Part shown: in pieces, positions 1-11,421 of the stretch
Layout of the letters: each line of letters starts with the position of its first letter
Position numbering within the stretch: the stretch's first letter is position 1
Assembly (NCBI GenBank): GCA_964017155.1
Contig: OZ024867.1
Span: 26,611,109-26,675,108 of the forward strand
Reading direction: 5' to 3'
Length of the DNA stretch: 64,000 nt
DNA from: Oasisia sp. SBJ-2009
Lineage: Eukaryota; Annelida; Polychaeta; Sabellida; Siboglinidae
Translations under genes and position numbers: made by a program
Notes under the pieces: model-generated
The model's database searches: none
What the model was told of the DNA's origin: nothing
What the model saw: only the letters and a program-made list of their open reading frames with translations

Positions 1-636
1 CGTTGGCATTTTACGTTGGGCCAACATTGGCAACGTACGTTGGGCCAATGTCATTTTGCTCGTTGGCCCCTCGTTGGCCCAACATGTTGACCCAACGTTG
101 GGCCAACGTTGGCAAATTATAATCCAACGTTGGGCCAACGTTGGCAAATTATAATCCAACATTGGCCCAGCGTTGGGCCAATGTTGGCTCAATGTTGGGC
201 CAACATTGGATCAACGTTGGGCCAACGTTGGTTTATGGATGTGCCACCGTTGGCCCAACGTTGGGTTATGGATGTGCCACTGTTGGCCCAACATTGGCTC
301 AATGTTGGGCCAACGTTGGCTCATTGTTGGGCCAACATTGGCTCAATGTTGGGCCAACGTTGGATCAATGTTGGGCCAACGTTGGGTTATGGATGTACCA
401 CCGTTGGCCCAACATTGGGTTATGGATGTGCCACTGTTGGCCCAACATTGGCTCAATGTTGGGCCAACATTGGCACAATGTTGGGTCAACGTTGGCTCAA
501 TGTTGGGCCAACATTGGATCAATGTTGGGCCAACGTTGGGTTATGGATGTGCCACCGTTGGCCCAACGTTGGGCTATGGATGTGCCACTGTTGGCCCAAC
601 ATTGGCTCAATGTTGGGTCAACGTTGGCACATCCAT
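1..636. repeat. 11-bp palindromic minisatellite, left arm
   Basis: Tandem 11-bp repeats built around CCAACGTTGG, itself a perfect palindrome, with C/T transition variants (CCAACATTGG, TCAATGTTGG). A longer interspersed unit carrying GGTTATGGATGTGCCA gives higher-order structure. Because 11 is not a multiple of three, all three plus frames stay open by rotation (translations rich in NVGPTLAQRW), so apparent ORFs here are not genes. Confidence 0.85.
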
Positions 637-775
637 CTTTTTTGGTCTTGTATTTAGAAGCTACACGTTTCTTATATAGCACACATGCAGGTCTTGGTTT
701 TTTAATAATGGTTTACTAATATGGAACTGCTCATTACATTGATACGGTCACATCACTACACATAAATACACCCAC
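637..775. repeat. Single-copy block of the inverted arm, left copy
   Basis: This segment matches 4036-4174 in reverse complement with scattered differences. Landmarks shared by both copies are ACACGTTTCTTATATAGCAC, AATATGGAACTGCTCAT and GTCACATC. It proves that the two flanking satellite arrays are arms of one inverted structure rather than chance neighbours. Confidence 0.75.
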
Positions 776-1098
776 ACACATGACACACTCACATACATCT
801 ACATACACACCACCGCAGCTACACGCACACAGCAGCATAGCACACAACACACACATACACATGTACACACACTCACACACATCTACATACAAACCAGAGT
901 TACACGTACACAACAGCATAGCACACAACACACTCACCCACTCACTCACTCACACACACACATGTACACACACTCACACACATCTACATACACACCACCA
1001 CAGCTAAATGCACACAACAGCATAGCACACAACACACTCACACACATGTACACACATGTACACACACATACACACACACAGACAGACAACAAACACAC

Positions 1099-1169
<71 letters not shown>

Positions 1170-1322
1170 ATGTAGACCCATACAAATCTCATAAATATAC
1201 ACACACACATCTTACAAACGCACCGCACACCACACACACACACCAAATACACACCACATAAACACACAAACACAAATATAAGCACATAAACACACATGCA
1301 TATAACAGATTCACACACACAG
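776..1322. repeat. CA-rich microsatellite region
   Basis: Composite (CA)n with interspersed longer duplicated motifs (CACATCTACATACACACCACC recurs three times at 798-1013). The purest (CA)n run is at about 1102-1168. Reading frames here give only T/H-rich shadows. Confidence 0.9.
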
Positions 1323-2517
1323 ATCATTCCATAGACTCATTGCATGAAGCTGTTGGAACAATTCTTCCTAAGAGCACCCGATCTTTTTTCTGAGAAGTGG
1401 TTGCTGTAGTCTTCACCAAGCTATTCCTCATCCAGATCCTGTTGCAATCCTTGGTGTCATTTCTGCAAGTATAATTCAGGATGACAATGACTTTTACAAT
1501 GAATTAAAAAATTATAGAATAGTGTTAATTTTTAATTTACCCTGTAAAACAATCAATCACATAATAATGTTTATTATAATTCAGATAAGTTGTGTTTACC
1601 CCAATGAATGCTGCAGGGCCTACAACTAAACTGGATATTATTAGAAACAACTGGAATGTAGGAAAGGTATAATGAAGTCACTGTAATATAATAAATTATT
1701 GAAACAGCATGTATAATTTCAAATGCAATGATCATGATACGTCAAGTACAAAACAAATTAGGCAGAAGATGGTCTTTGTGATTTAGTACTCAGTGTTACA
1801 TAAACCTTACTTCTGACTATTATAGTCTTAATAAAAATTAAGTCAAAGAGTAATAAATTGCAATTACCTGTAGAAGTTGCAAACTGTTAAATCAATGATC
1901 TTTTAATCCACACACCAAAGCCAGGAGCTGTCTTCCCTATCTAAGACACAGCTTGATATGAGGTCTGAAAATTCAAACCCTATACACTTGTATAACTACA
2001 AGCCAGCAGCTGCCAAGCAGAAGCCTGAAACAATATACACTGTATACTGCCCAATTTGTTAGGGGTAATTATCCCACTAATTGCTCAACTCCAGGGGTAA
2101 AAATGTCCTCCTGGGACAACCTACTTGGACAGAGCCACAACACTCATTTGATGTCAGCAGGGGAGCTTTTAAGCACATCAGACAAGCCCTTGCAATCAAG
2201 GATGTTGAAACTAGGCACAGGGTAGGGGAAAATAAATAAATAATGAAGTAACTCTAACCAACTTAGGTAGTGCCACCAACTAAGTGTCAGAAGGGAAAGT
2301 CATGCAGTAATAATTTGAATTAGTCACTGGGTAACATATCTGGATTTTGGTTCTATTAGAAGTTAACTATTATTTAAACATATACTCCAGATTTCAAGTT
2401 ACATATTTCGAAATATTGAGCACAATATTGGTGATCAGCAGTTATAATTAATAATTTATAATAGAGTCTACAACTTAATTAATCAGTATCTGCATCAACA
2501 GTTGTAAAAATTATACA

Positions 2518-2575
<58 letters not shown>

Positions 2576-3509
2576 GCTTGTGTGTGTGTGTGTGTGTATG
2601 TTTATATTACATATATTTTTATATATGACATGTGTCAGTGTAGATACTAATTAATTAATATATATATAAATAATTATTAGAACTTTTATATATATATACC
2701 CGTATGTAATGTAAGTGGATGTAAGCACCGTATCTTCTCTGTTTATTGTTTGCCATGTTTCGACATCTGTTAGATATACAATATGTAAAATTAGAAAAAT
2801 ACTCTATTTCATTTACTCAAAAATACCTTATCCCTGTGAGACAGTGTTAGGTACATAATAAATGCAACCACATGTCAGAGAATGTATGTGCATAATTATT
2901 CTTTAAAAAGAGAGGGCTATTTCTTTGAGCAGATACATGTGTGAGGTTATTAATAGTTAATGGTAAACGTATACTTGATTCCTTTTTGGTAAATTTGGCA
3001 CAATGTTGGTTTAGGGTGGTTGACCAACTTTGGTATGTATATAGTTATAAATGGATAACAAAATTAATGTCCATTCCTCAAAACTATATTACATATGTGA
3101 CACAATTATAATGTATGAATAATTGTCGTTATTTGCCAGTGTATATTTGTTAAAGAGCAACATTTTACTTTGATTGACCTAATAAATGCACCCGATTAAT
3201 CTAATTGACATATTTCATAGTAATTGTACTTTAACTAATAACTATAACAATAACATATATATATAACTATATATGCTAATTGTATCATGCTTTATATGAA
3301 TTTGTTTGGGTAAAAAATAGAATTTGGCCAACATATTGCCCCAACGTTGGCCTAATATTGGCACTACGTTGATTTAGGGTTGTTGGCCCAATGTCAGTCC
3401 AACGTTGGTTGATATTTGTGTAAAAAATGGAATTGCATAATTATGTGTATCAGGTCAGTAACTGAACCATCACCGTACCATCGTTATAATATTAAACTCA
3501 ATTAATTTG
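1323..3509. other. Loop of the foldback structure; no gene seen
   Basis: AT-rich sequence without a coding signature. It contains a (TG)n run at about 2523-2598, TA-rich stretches at 2660-2700, and degenerate copies of the CAACGTTGG repeat at 2996-3040 and 3326-3412. The block at about 3430-3510 resembles the block at 4930-5015 (shared ATAATTATGTG and TTGAACCA-like motifs). This indicates a direct duplication of the sequence flanking the satellite arrays. Confidence 0.5.
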
Positions 3510-3866
3510 TGTCTACAGTGTGTGTGTGTGTGTGCGTGCATGTGTGTGTGTGTTTATGTGGTGTGTTTATGTATGTACATGGTATATGTTGGTTGTATAT
3601 GTGTGTAAGTGTGTGTGTATACCTGTGTGTGCATCTGTGTGTATATGTATGTACACCCATATATGTGTGTGCTTATGTATGTATACGTGTATGAGTGTGT
3701 GTATGCATACATGTTTGTGCATAACTGTACTTGTGTGCATGTGTATATGTGGTGTGTGTGGTGTTTATATGTTGTCTATGTGTGTGTATGTGTGTGTGTT
3801 GGTTGTCTACATGTGTATACCTGCGAATCGATCCTTGTGTTGCATGCATATGTACCCATACATGTG

Positions 3867-3948
<82 letters not shown>

Positions 3949-4035
3949 CACATGTATGTGCATATGAGTGTGTGAACATGAGTGTGCACATTTGTGTTTA
4001 TGCATACATATGTGTGTTTATGAGTGTGTGCTTGT
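3510..4035. repeat. TG/TA microsatellite of the right arm
   Basis: TG-rich degenerate microsatellite, the counterpart of the left-arm CA region, with a pure (TA)n block at about 3874-3945. Translations are CVCV/YIYI shadows. Confidence 0.85.
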
Positions 4036-4174
4036 GTGTGGGTGTATTTAAGTGTAGGGATGTGACGGTATCATATGTTATGAGCAGTTCCATATTAATA
4101 AACCATTATTTAAAACCAAGACCAGTGTGCTATATAAGAAACGTGTAGCTCCTAAACACAAGACCAAAAAAATA
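4036..4174. repeat. Single-copy block of the inverted arm, right copy
   Basis: Reverse-complement counterpart of 637-775. It sits between the TG microsatellite and the CCAACGTTGG array, in mirrored order. Confidence 0.75.
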
Positions 4175-4920
4175 TGTTCGTTAAGCCAATTAACGCTGGC
4201 TGAACATAAAAACCAGATACACATATTAAGCTTACGTTGGCCCAACACAACGCTGGCCCAACACAAAAAACACATACTCCACATAAGAAGCTTACGTTGG
4301 CCCAACATTGGGCCAACGTTGGCCCAATACAAAACCAATGTTGGCTGAACGTTTGATTATAATTTGCCAACGTTGGTCCAATGTTGGTCCAACTAGCGAA
4401 ATGACGTTGGCCCAACGTATGTTGCCAACGTTGGCCCAATGTAAAATGCCAACGTTGGCCCAACGTTGGCCCAACATTGGATTATAATTCGCCAATGTTG
4501 GCCCAACGTTGGCCCAACATGTTGGGCCAACGTAGGGCCAACGATCAAAATGACGTTGGCCCAACGTATTTTGCCAACGTTGGCCCAATGTAAAATGCCA
4601 ACGTTGGCCCAACGTTGGATTATAATTTGCCAACGTTGGCCCAACGTTTGTCCAACATGTTGGGCCAACGTAGGGCCAACGAGCAAAATGACGTTGGCCC
4701 AACATATGTTGCCAACGTTGGCCCAATGTAAAATGCCAACGTTGGCCCAACGTTGGCCCAACGTTGGATTATAATTTGCCAACGTTGGCCCAACGTTGGC
4801 CCAACATGTTGGGCCAACGTAGGGCCAACGAGCAAAATGACGTTGGCCCAACGTATTTTGCCAACGTTGGCCCAATGTAAAATGCCAACGTTGGCCCAAC
4901 GTTGGCCCAACGTTAGCCCA
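4175..4920. repeat. 11-bp palindromic minisatellite, right arm
   Basis: The CCAACGTTGGC array in mirrored orientation. From about 4370 it organises into a higher-order unit of roughly 130 bp (GATTATAATTTGCCAACG, then CCAACATGTTGGGCC, then GAGCAAAATGACG, then GTAAAATGCC). The unit is repeated about four times. The same higher-order unit is seen in reverse complement at 1-150. Confidence 0.85.
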
Positions 4921-5029
4921 AATTTGTATAACTGAAAATTTAACTGTATAATTATGTGGATTGTGTCATTAATTGAACCACCGCTGTACCAACATTAATA
5001 ATATCAAATTCATTTTATTTGAAATTTAT

Positions 5030-5130
5030 GTTGGCGGTACATCGTTGGCCCAATGTTGGCCCAACGTTGTTCACCCAACGCCAACATTATGCCAACGGTA
5101 CCATAGTTGGGCCAACATTGGGCCAACGTA
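5030..5130. repeat. Degenerate outlying CCAACGTTGG cluster
   Basis: Six or so decayed copies of the same palindromic motif, beyond the end of the right arm. It is either the true right terminus of the element or a separate small insertion. Confidence 0.6.
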
Positions 5131-5147
5131 GGCTTGCTATCTGGGTC

Positions 5148-5215
5148 TTCTCGACCTGAGTGGTTAAAGTGTGCAATTATCTGTCAGACGACACAGTTCA
5201 GGCCAGGACAATAAA
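5148..5215 (+). repeat. Possible decayed tRNA-derived SINE head
   Basis: ACCTGAGTGGTTAAAG resembles the A-box region of a Leu/Ser-type tRNA. About 40 bases later CAGTTCAGGCC could be a decayed B box. No cloverleaf can be drawn with confidence and there is no recognisable SINE body. Confidence 0.25.
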
Positions 5216-6190
5216 CGAACTTAAGTCACGCCTCCGAAGAGATTGGAGAGGCCACCCATACATAATTACAATTATTTACTTTTCTTCAAATTTATCAACC
5301 TTGACTATATGCAAACCGGACAAAAGCTTATGAAAACAAAATGCATCAATATAGAAACTGCAATATCTGAATTACTCAGCCCCCGGGTAGCGTTTTATTT
5401 CAACCAGTGTGTCCGCGGTCTTCTAATGTTAACGGTCAAGGTCGTTACTCGCAGTGAGACTCGTCTGGTGGGTGAGTTGTCCTTTCTGTGGGTCGTTTTG
5501 TATTATAAATTAATCCAAACCTAAGCCAAATGTCTTCGATTTATTGACATAGCTGTGTTTCATTTGCAAGTTTCTAAATGTTTTAGACAGTTTTAACTAT
5601 GGGTTGTGCGCGGTTCAAACACGTGTGATGTTTGACTCATTAGAGCGGCTGTCTCAGACTCAGTGACACAGTCACACGGTATCTTTCTTATGCCTGCGGC
5701 TAGGCTGTTGCTGTGGTGAGTATCAAACCAGTTGTTTATTGTTCATTTTGTGACAAAATTTGGCAGATGTGTGTTGATAGATATCTTAGAACAAAAGTGG
5801 ATATTGAGCCATCGAAAATTCGCACCCTGGTGGCCGTGGCACCCAGTTACCAAAATGGCCGCAAGCGGTACTGGTCAAAACTTTCTAAATCATTCAAGGC
5901 CATGCAATAAAGGACATAATTTAGATCCTAATAATCCTGAGAGACAAATAATTAGTCACAATAATTCTATGGAACTTTACAAAGTAATATGTCAATTCAT
6001 GATATTATAATTTGATTATGTAGTGCCATAAATCAGTAAAAACTGATCTGGTAGTACAATTTTGTCAGATGATGGATACTACAGTAATTTATTTTTATTT
6101 TTTAGAATAGAAAAGTACAGTAACTCACTTATGCTTCTGTAGAATGTTGATGTATCATTAATAAAAAAGGTCTAATTAATATTATTATTT

Positions 6191-6232
<42 letters not shown>

Positions 6233-6979
6233 TGCAGCTGCAGCAGCAGCAGCAGCAGCAGCTAAAATCAACAGGAATATTTACAGTTTCTCAGAAAGGT
6301 TTATTGATGCGGTCATACACTTGGCAATATCCTGTACCAATGGGAAATATAAAAGACAATTGAATTACTAAAATTGTGGCGAATATAAAAACGATACATG
6401 TCAGCTAGTTTCCACTACACATGTCTTAATAATAAACCTTTCCCACAAACTGAAACAAATGTCAGACAGTAGTATTGACTACTTTTGTAAAACCTACAAA
6501 AAAAGAATCAGAACATTCAGTGGAAGGATATGATTTATAGAGCCTAGCAATAGATAGAATAACTGAACAGTATTTTACTATGATCTAGTTTGTAGCTACA
6601 TGGGTAAGTATTAATTTATTTTATTAACTTAATTTTTAAGCAGTGTCTGGAAGAACCCCACCAATGGAACCCTGTTTGCCTTTTCTTCCCCCATCTCAAT
6701 TCGAAGACGAAGCTTCAATTATTCAGTTCCAGAAAACATGAGCTTGCATGGCTGCGAAGTAATTTTGGAGAAAATATTTCTGACGAACAATAATATGCTA
6801 TAAAATCCCCAGAAGCCAGGCAGTGTCTGCCGCCAGCTCAGACCTATAATATAGAACCTAACGGGTACAACAAGTAGCACCTTTTTCTGATCAATTGGTC
6901 TAACTGGCATGATCGCCAGGTGGCAAGCATGTCGTGACCTGCAACTTGTGGCGTTGTGATCCGAAAGTGATCAATCACA
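5216..6979. other. No gene seen upstream of hAT relic 1
   Basis: AT-rich DNA with short ORFs that show no recognisable domain (for example 5243-5524 and 5713-5910). A CAG run lies at 6191-6263. I could not find a hAT left terminus (CAGGGGTG-type) for relic 1 here. Confidence 0.4.
6191..6263 (+). repeat. (CAG)n / (CTG)n trinucleotide repeat
   Basis: About 24 AGC/CAG triplets with two CTG-type interruptions (GCTGCAGCTG at about 6231-6240). It is not part of any extended open frame, so it is not a polyglutamine coding tract as far as can be seen. Confidence 0.95.
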
Positions 6980-7154
6980 ATGGTGGACAGAACAAGAGAA
7001 GAGAAAGTTACTCTGTGGCCATATTTGTCGGCAATGTTTCGGGTGAAATTGGTGGATGGTAAGTGTCAAGTTAGTGTGTTTGTTGTGTGCTCCGGTATAC
7101 CAGGTTGTGTCAGTGTACAAGTCGTCGCCTTCAAATCTACGCAAGCACATCGAA
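6980..7154 (+). pseudogene. hAT relic 1, N-terminal exon with BED zinc finger
   Basis: The frame starts with ATG at 6980 (MVDRTREEKVTLWPYLSAMF). After a +1 shift near 7060 it continues as CLLCAPVYQVVS, then YKSSPSNLRKHIE. The CxxC pair and the NLRKH stretch are the BED-finger signature; BED fingers bind DNA, in hAT proteins usually the transposon ends. The second histidine would lie in the next exon. The exon ends at a perfect GTAAGT donor (7155-7160). The equivalent exon in relic 2 ends at the homologous position (56118), which supports the boundary independently. Confidence 0.65.
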
Positions 7155-8189
7155 GTAAGTTAGTAGATCGTTTAATGTTGACAAGTGGAGTATTATGTCC
7201 TAATTAATTAGTGCGATTGTCATTATAGTAATCCATCGGCATCACACTTACTGTTGATAGCAATTTATATAGATTGTACGATTTTTACAAGAATACTGTG
7301 GTATGTATTGTTATATTATGTGGCAACTCACACTCTCCATCTACCTGTGCATCTGGTTCAGGGTTAACCTGCCCGGCAGGCGTGCTTGAAGGGGCAGCGG
7401 CCCCATCATCATACAAATTCTCCATAGAGATCTCGGAACACAAATTGTGCACTTACAACGCAGCTAGGAACCCTGCCCAACTGCGAGGGACAGAACGTTT
7501 AGCCACTAGTCTATTAAGACTAGTGCCCGGATAGGACCACGAGGAGGTAGTTCTGCCATTCCCTATCCATGCCATTTTGAATTTCGGCCATGGCTTTTAG
7601 ACTTTCGTGGGCAATATATGAATGCATCTAGGTCCAATTCTAAGTCCTATTCAACCCATAAAAGACAATGGAGATAATGGTATAAAAACGGTAATATATT
7701 TACTGTCGCACAACGTAACTATTGTGTTCGTGTCTTATTTACTCGATACGTATGTGGTCGGTAAATTATTTAGTGCGTATCGAAGTTCACACGGTTCCAC
7801 CCCATATTATCACCCACACACTTCACTCTGCTCACTGTAGTAATTTAGACTGCTAATAGTTACTTAAGTTTACTTGTATAATATTCTATAATATATTAAC
7901 TATAGATAGAACACACACAATGTCATGTTGTTTGGGTTCAAGTTTTCATTTTAAGAATCTAGGCCTTTAACTGTAAGACTGAAAACTACCGATTATTTTC
8001 TTCAATAATTATAGCGAACATCAGGCAGTAATTTAATTACATTGCCGCAATTATTATTTGCCGCAATTATTTTACGGACAAGTTACTATTTACACGTATT
8101 GGTAATTATATATTCTGTTTTCATTGTATTAATTTTTTATGTAATGTATGAAGTAATGTAATGTATAAAGTAATGTAATGTATGAGTGC
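7155..8189. other. Intron or lost-exon region of hAT relic 1
   Basis: No recognisable transposase sequence. The stretch 7340-7535 is more GC-rich (CTGCCCGGCAGGCGTGC) and could be the low-complexity linker that follows the BED finger, but I cannot identify it. The exon carrying the first catalytic aspartate is not seen. Confidence 0.35.
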
Positions 8190-8572
8190 GTGCGAGGTGA
8201 GATCAGCTTCGAGAACGTCGACGGGCTGCCTGAGAGTGACGACCTCACCGAGTACAGTCTTCCGAGCCACCATCGATGCACATGTCACAGCCTCAACATT
8301 GACGACCGATGCGCAGAAGGCGGGTGAATCTGCTCCTGCTTACAAGAGGGTCTCCGGGCAGCATTCAGTGCAGAAGTCTGTGGGGCAAGATGGGCCTCTC
8401 ATTGCTAGCGGCCGAGGCAGTGGAGGATGTGTGTGGCCTGATGCTTCTGCGGCCCAACCAGACACTGTGGAACTCCGGGTTCCTCCCAGTCGAGAGGGTA
8501 TTGCAGATAAGGAAGGCGAAGGGGAGGAGGCACCGCACTCTCTAGTCTATGCAACAAGTTCGACTTGCCAAA
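8190..8572 (+). pseudogene. hAT relic 1, central catalytic-domain exon
   Basis: The matching pieces change frame at least three times: LPSHHRCTCHSLN, then TTDAQKAGESAPAYKRVS, then SLWGKMG and AAEAVEDVCGLMLLRPNQT followed by WNSGFLPVERVLQI, then LCNKFDLPK. In hAT proteins this order (RCxxHxLN, AYKRVS, PNxTRWNS, ERVL) lies between the second catalytic Asp and the insertion domain. The usual TRWNS is TLWNS here. A perfect donor GTAAGT follows at 8573. Confidence 0.68.
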
Positions 8573-8638
8573 GTAAGTTGTTGTAAAGTTAATGTTTTCT
8601 TCCAACAAAATACTCAGAAAAGTTATATTATACTAGCA

Positions 8639-8824
8639 TGATTTGTTTTCAGTCTTGTCACCACATAATTCCATGATTGAACATTTCAGTGGTAGGTTTC
8701 CAGCTGATTCTGATCACATATAAATGAGCAATGATTTGTTTTCAGTCTTGTCACCACATAATTCCATCAATGAACTGTATAGTCGTGTGTTTTCATCTGA
8801 TTCTGACTTCATAAACAAATAAGC
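8639..8824 (+). repeat. Two-copy direct repeat containing a 3' splice-site-like motif
   Basis: Two roughly 92-bp copies begin ATGATTTGTTTTCAGTCTTG (8639 and 8731). Each carries TTGTTTTCAG and lies just upstream of the large array that carries the same motif. They look like an earlier, diverged round of the same expansion. Confidence 0.75.
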
Positions 8825-8832
8825 AAGATTTT

Positions 8833-10691
8833 TTTCAGCCTGGTATCTGTCTATATTTAAGTATATTATGGTACCATACACAACACAGTCTTAATACATG
8901 ACTGTTCTTTGTTTTCAGCCCGATACCTGTCTATATCATGGTACTATACACAACACAGCCTTAATACATGACTGTTCTTTGTTTTCAGCCCGATACCTGT
9001 CTATATCATGGTACCATACACAACACAGTCTCAATACATGACTGTTCTTTGTTTTCAGCCTGACACCTGTCTATATCATGGTACCGTACACAACACAGTC
9101 TTAATACATGACTGTTCTTTGTTTTCAGCCTGATACCTGTCTATATCATGGTACCATACACAGTCTTAATACATGACTGTTCTTTGTTTTAAGCCTGATA
9201 CCTGTCTATATTATGGTACCATACACAACACAGTCTTAATACATGACTGTTCTTTTGTTTTAAGCCTGATACCTGTCTATATCATGGTACTATACACAAC
9301 ACAGCCTTAATACATGACTGTTCTTTGTTTTCAGCCTGACACCTGTCTATATCATGGTACCGTACACAACACAGTCTTAATACATGACTGTTCTTTGTTT
9401 TCAGCCTGATACCTGTCTATATCATGGTACCGTACACAACACAGTCTTAATACATGTCTGTTCTTTGTTTTAAGCCTGATACCTGTCTATATTATGGTAC
9501 CATACACAACACAGTCTTAATACATGACTGTTCTTTTGTTTAAGCCTGATACCTGTCTATATCATGGTACCATACACAGTCTTAATACATGACTGTTCTT
9601 TGTTTTCAGCCTGATTCCTGTCTATATCATGGTACCATACACAACACAGTCTTAATACATGACTGTTCTTTGTTTTCAGCCTGATACCTGTCTATATCAT
9701 GGTACCATACACAGTCTTAATACATGACTGTTCTTTGTTTTAAGCCTGATACCTGTCTATATTATGGTACCATACACAACACAGTCTTAATGCATGACTG
9801 TTCTTTTGTTTAAGCCTGATACCTATCTATATCATGGTACCATACACAGTCTTAATACATGACTGTTCTTTGTTTTAAGCCTGATACCTGTCTATATTAT
9901 GGTACCATACACAACACAGTCTTAATGCATGACTGTTCTTTTGTTTAAGCCTGATACCTGTCTATATCATGGTACCTTACACAGTCTTAATACATGACTG
10001 TTCTTTGTTTTCAGCCTGATACCTGTCTATATCATGGTACCATACACAACACAGTCTTAATACATGACTGTTCTTTGTTTTCAGCCCGATACCTGTCTAT
10101 ATCATGGTACCATACACAACACAGTCTTAATACATGACTGTTCTTTGTTTTCAGCCTGACACCTGTCTATATCATGGTACCGTACACAACACAGTCTTAA
10201 TACATGACTGTTCTTTGTTTTCAGCCTGATACCTGTCTATATCATGGTACCATACACAGTCTTAATACATGACTGTTCTTTGTTTTAAGCCTGATACCTG
10301 TCTATATTATGGTACCATACACAACACAGTTTTAATACATGACTGTTCTTTTGTTTAAGCCTGATACCTGTCTATATCATGGTACCATACACAGTCTTAA
10401 TACATGACTGTTCTTTGTTTTCAGCCTGATACCTGTCTATATCATGGTACCATACACAACACAGTCTTAATACATGACTTTTCTTTGTTTTCAGCCTGAT
10501 ACCTGTCTATATCATGGTACCATACACAGTCTTAATACATGACTGTTCTTTGTTTTCAGACTGACACCTGTCTATATCATGGTACCATACACAACACAGT
10601 CTTAATACGTGATTGTTCTTTGTTTTCAGCCTGATACCTGTGTATATCATGGTACCATACACAACACAGTCTGAATACGTTTTTTTTTCAG
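8833..10691 (+). repeat. Intronic minisatellite of about 26 units, each with a splice-acceptor-like end
   Basis: Units of 70 bp (full) or 65 bp (lacking five bases in the ACACAACACAG stretch) run from CCTGATACCTGTCTATATC through ATGGTACCATACAC to TTAATACATGACTG. Each ends TTCTTTGTTTTCAG or a TTTTAAG variant. The polypyrimidine tract plus AG is therefore repeated about 26 times. The array ends directly at the acceptor of the next transposase exon (AG at 10690-10691). It appears to have grown from the 3' end of the intron. Confidence 0.9.
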
Positions 10692-10827
10692 ACTGAAGCT
10701 AACTGAGATGACTTTCCTCAATGAATACTGCGGCACAATGAGGGCCGTTTCTCAAGCCCTCAACATCCTTCAAATGTGTCATCTTTTCACAAATGCAGTC
10801 CCATCATCATCTGCTGGGATGGCAAAG
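10692..10827 (+). pseudogene. hAT relic 1, exon with LNEY...SQALNILQ
   Basis: After the acceptor the frame reads LKLTEMTFLNEYCGTM, then RAVSQALNILQMC. The homologous piece in relic 2 (56473) reads LNPAETGFLDEYRVVM, then KPIAQVLDILQAEK. hAT transposases have F(L/N)xEY...M.P.AxALxxLQ here. The exon end at 10827 is set by the donor GTACAG. Confidence 0.65.
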
Positions 10828-11178
10828 GTACAGTTGATATATAATCCTTTTCAATATAATTCCTTTCTAAAGACGTTTGTTTAAAAGTAGCAATTCATGC
10901 AAATAAAAAAATGCAGTGCATATTAATTGACTGCACTTTATGATAATTATGACATTTTAATAGTAAGCAAAAAGTAGCAATTCTTGCAAACGAGAGCAGT
11001 AATGCAGAGCATATTCATTGACTGCACTATATGATAATTACGAAATTTGAATAATAAGCAAAGATATGGTTACGTCAGTGTTAAGCTCATATATGTGTAT
11101 TCAGTAAACGTAAATACATAATGAGACACATTACATGAAACACTAGAAATTACTGTAATATGTGATGTAATGTTGCAG

Positions 11179-11421
11179 TCCGATAAACACGTGTACATGG
11201 GGTACTTGACCCCAACAATCTCAATGCTGAGAATAAAACTGGATAAGCGATGAGAAAGGCCGGACTTGTGCTGTCGTCCTCTTGTCAATGTGCTATTGGC
11301 AGACATCGGCAAACATTTCGCTGGCGCGATGCAGTGCAAGAAGATCCTTGCTGCTGCCACCCTACACCCCACCTTCAAGACGGACTGGACTGGGAGGCAG
11401 AGGAAGGCGTGAAGGAGTGGG
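11179..11421 (+). pseudogene. hAT relic 1, exon with GYLTPTISML and LHPTFK
   Basis: The frame after the acceptor (TGTTGCAG) reads SDKHVYMGYLTPTISMLRIK, an in-frame TGA at 11251, RPLVNVLLADIGKHFAGAM, then KKILAAATLHPTFKTDWTG. These are the segments GYLxPTxxxLxxKL and AAxLHPxFKxxW, conserved before the C-terminal dimerisation region of hAT proteins. A donor GTGAGT follows at 11422. No downstream partner exon was found, so the gene is 3'-truncated or interrupted. Confidence 0.7.

Larger units (their letters stand above)
1..4920. mobile_element. Foldback-like element with long inverted arms (left end outside window)
   Basis: The sequence at 1-1320 reappears in reverse complement at about 3510-4920. 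In order, each arm holds an array of CCAACGTTGG-type repeats, a roughly 140-bp single-copy block (637-775 against 4036-4174), and a microsatellite stretch (CA-rich on the left, TG/TA-rich on the right). A 2.2-kb loop separates the arms. Long inverted arms made of short tandem subrepeats are the hallmark of foldback (FB/Galileo-like) DNA transposons. I see no transposase in the loop, so this is a non-autonomous element or an inverted duplication of a repeat cluster. The left end is cut by the window and the right boundary is soft, because degenerate copies of the same repeat continue to 5130. Confidence 0.6.
6980..11421 (+). pseudogene. BED-finger hAT transposase relic 1
   Basis: Four exon-like blocks in order match a BED-type hAT transposase. 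They are an N-terminal BED finger (6980-7154), a central catalytic-domain piece (about 8190-8572), a piece with LNEY and SQALNILQ (10692-10827), and a piece with YMGYLTPTISML and ILAAATLHPTFK (11179-11421). Donor and acceptor sites are recognisable at the block ends, and two of the donors occupy the same positions as in relic 2 (53.3-63.9 kb). Several frameshifts and an in-frame TGA at 11251 show it is dead. The C-terminal dimerisation region is not found downstream. The family assignment rests on remembered hAT sequence features, not on a search. A domesticated gene is unlikely given the breaks. Confidence 0.72.

Noticed and set aside
109..719. ORFs of about 170-190 codons in the CCAACGTTGG array
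   Set aside because: All three plus frames are open with the same rotated peptide, as expected for an 11-bp repeat. No domain is present.
780..1327. CA/TG-derived ORFs with H/T-rich or V/C-rich translations
   Set aside because: Low-complexity microsatellite translation on both strands.
5713..5910. 65-codon ORF containing CSFC as an extra zinc finger for hAT relic 1
   Set aside because: There is no conserved spacing, no homologous block in element 2 and no supporting splice sites.
6191..6263. Polyglutamine-coding CAG tract
   Set aside because: The tract is not embedded in a longer open frame and has no flanking coding signature.
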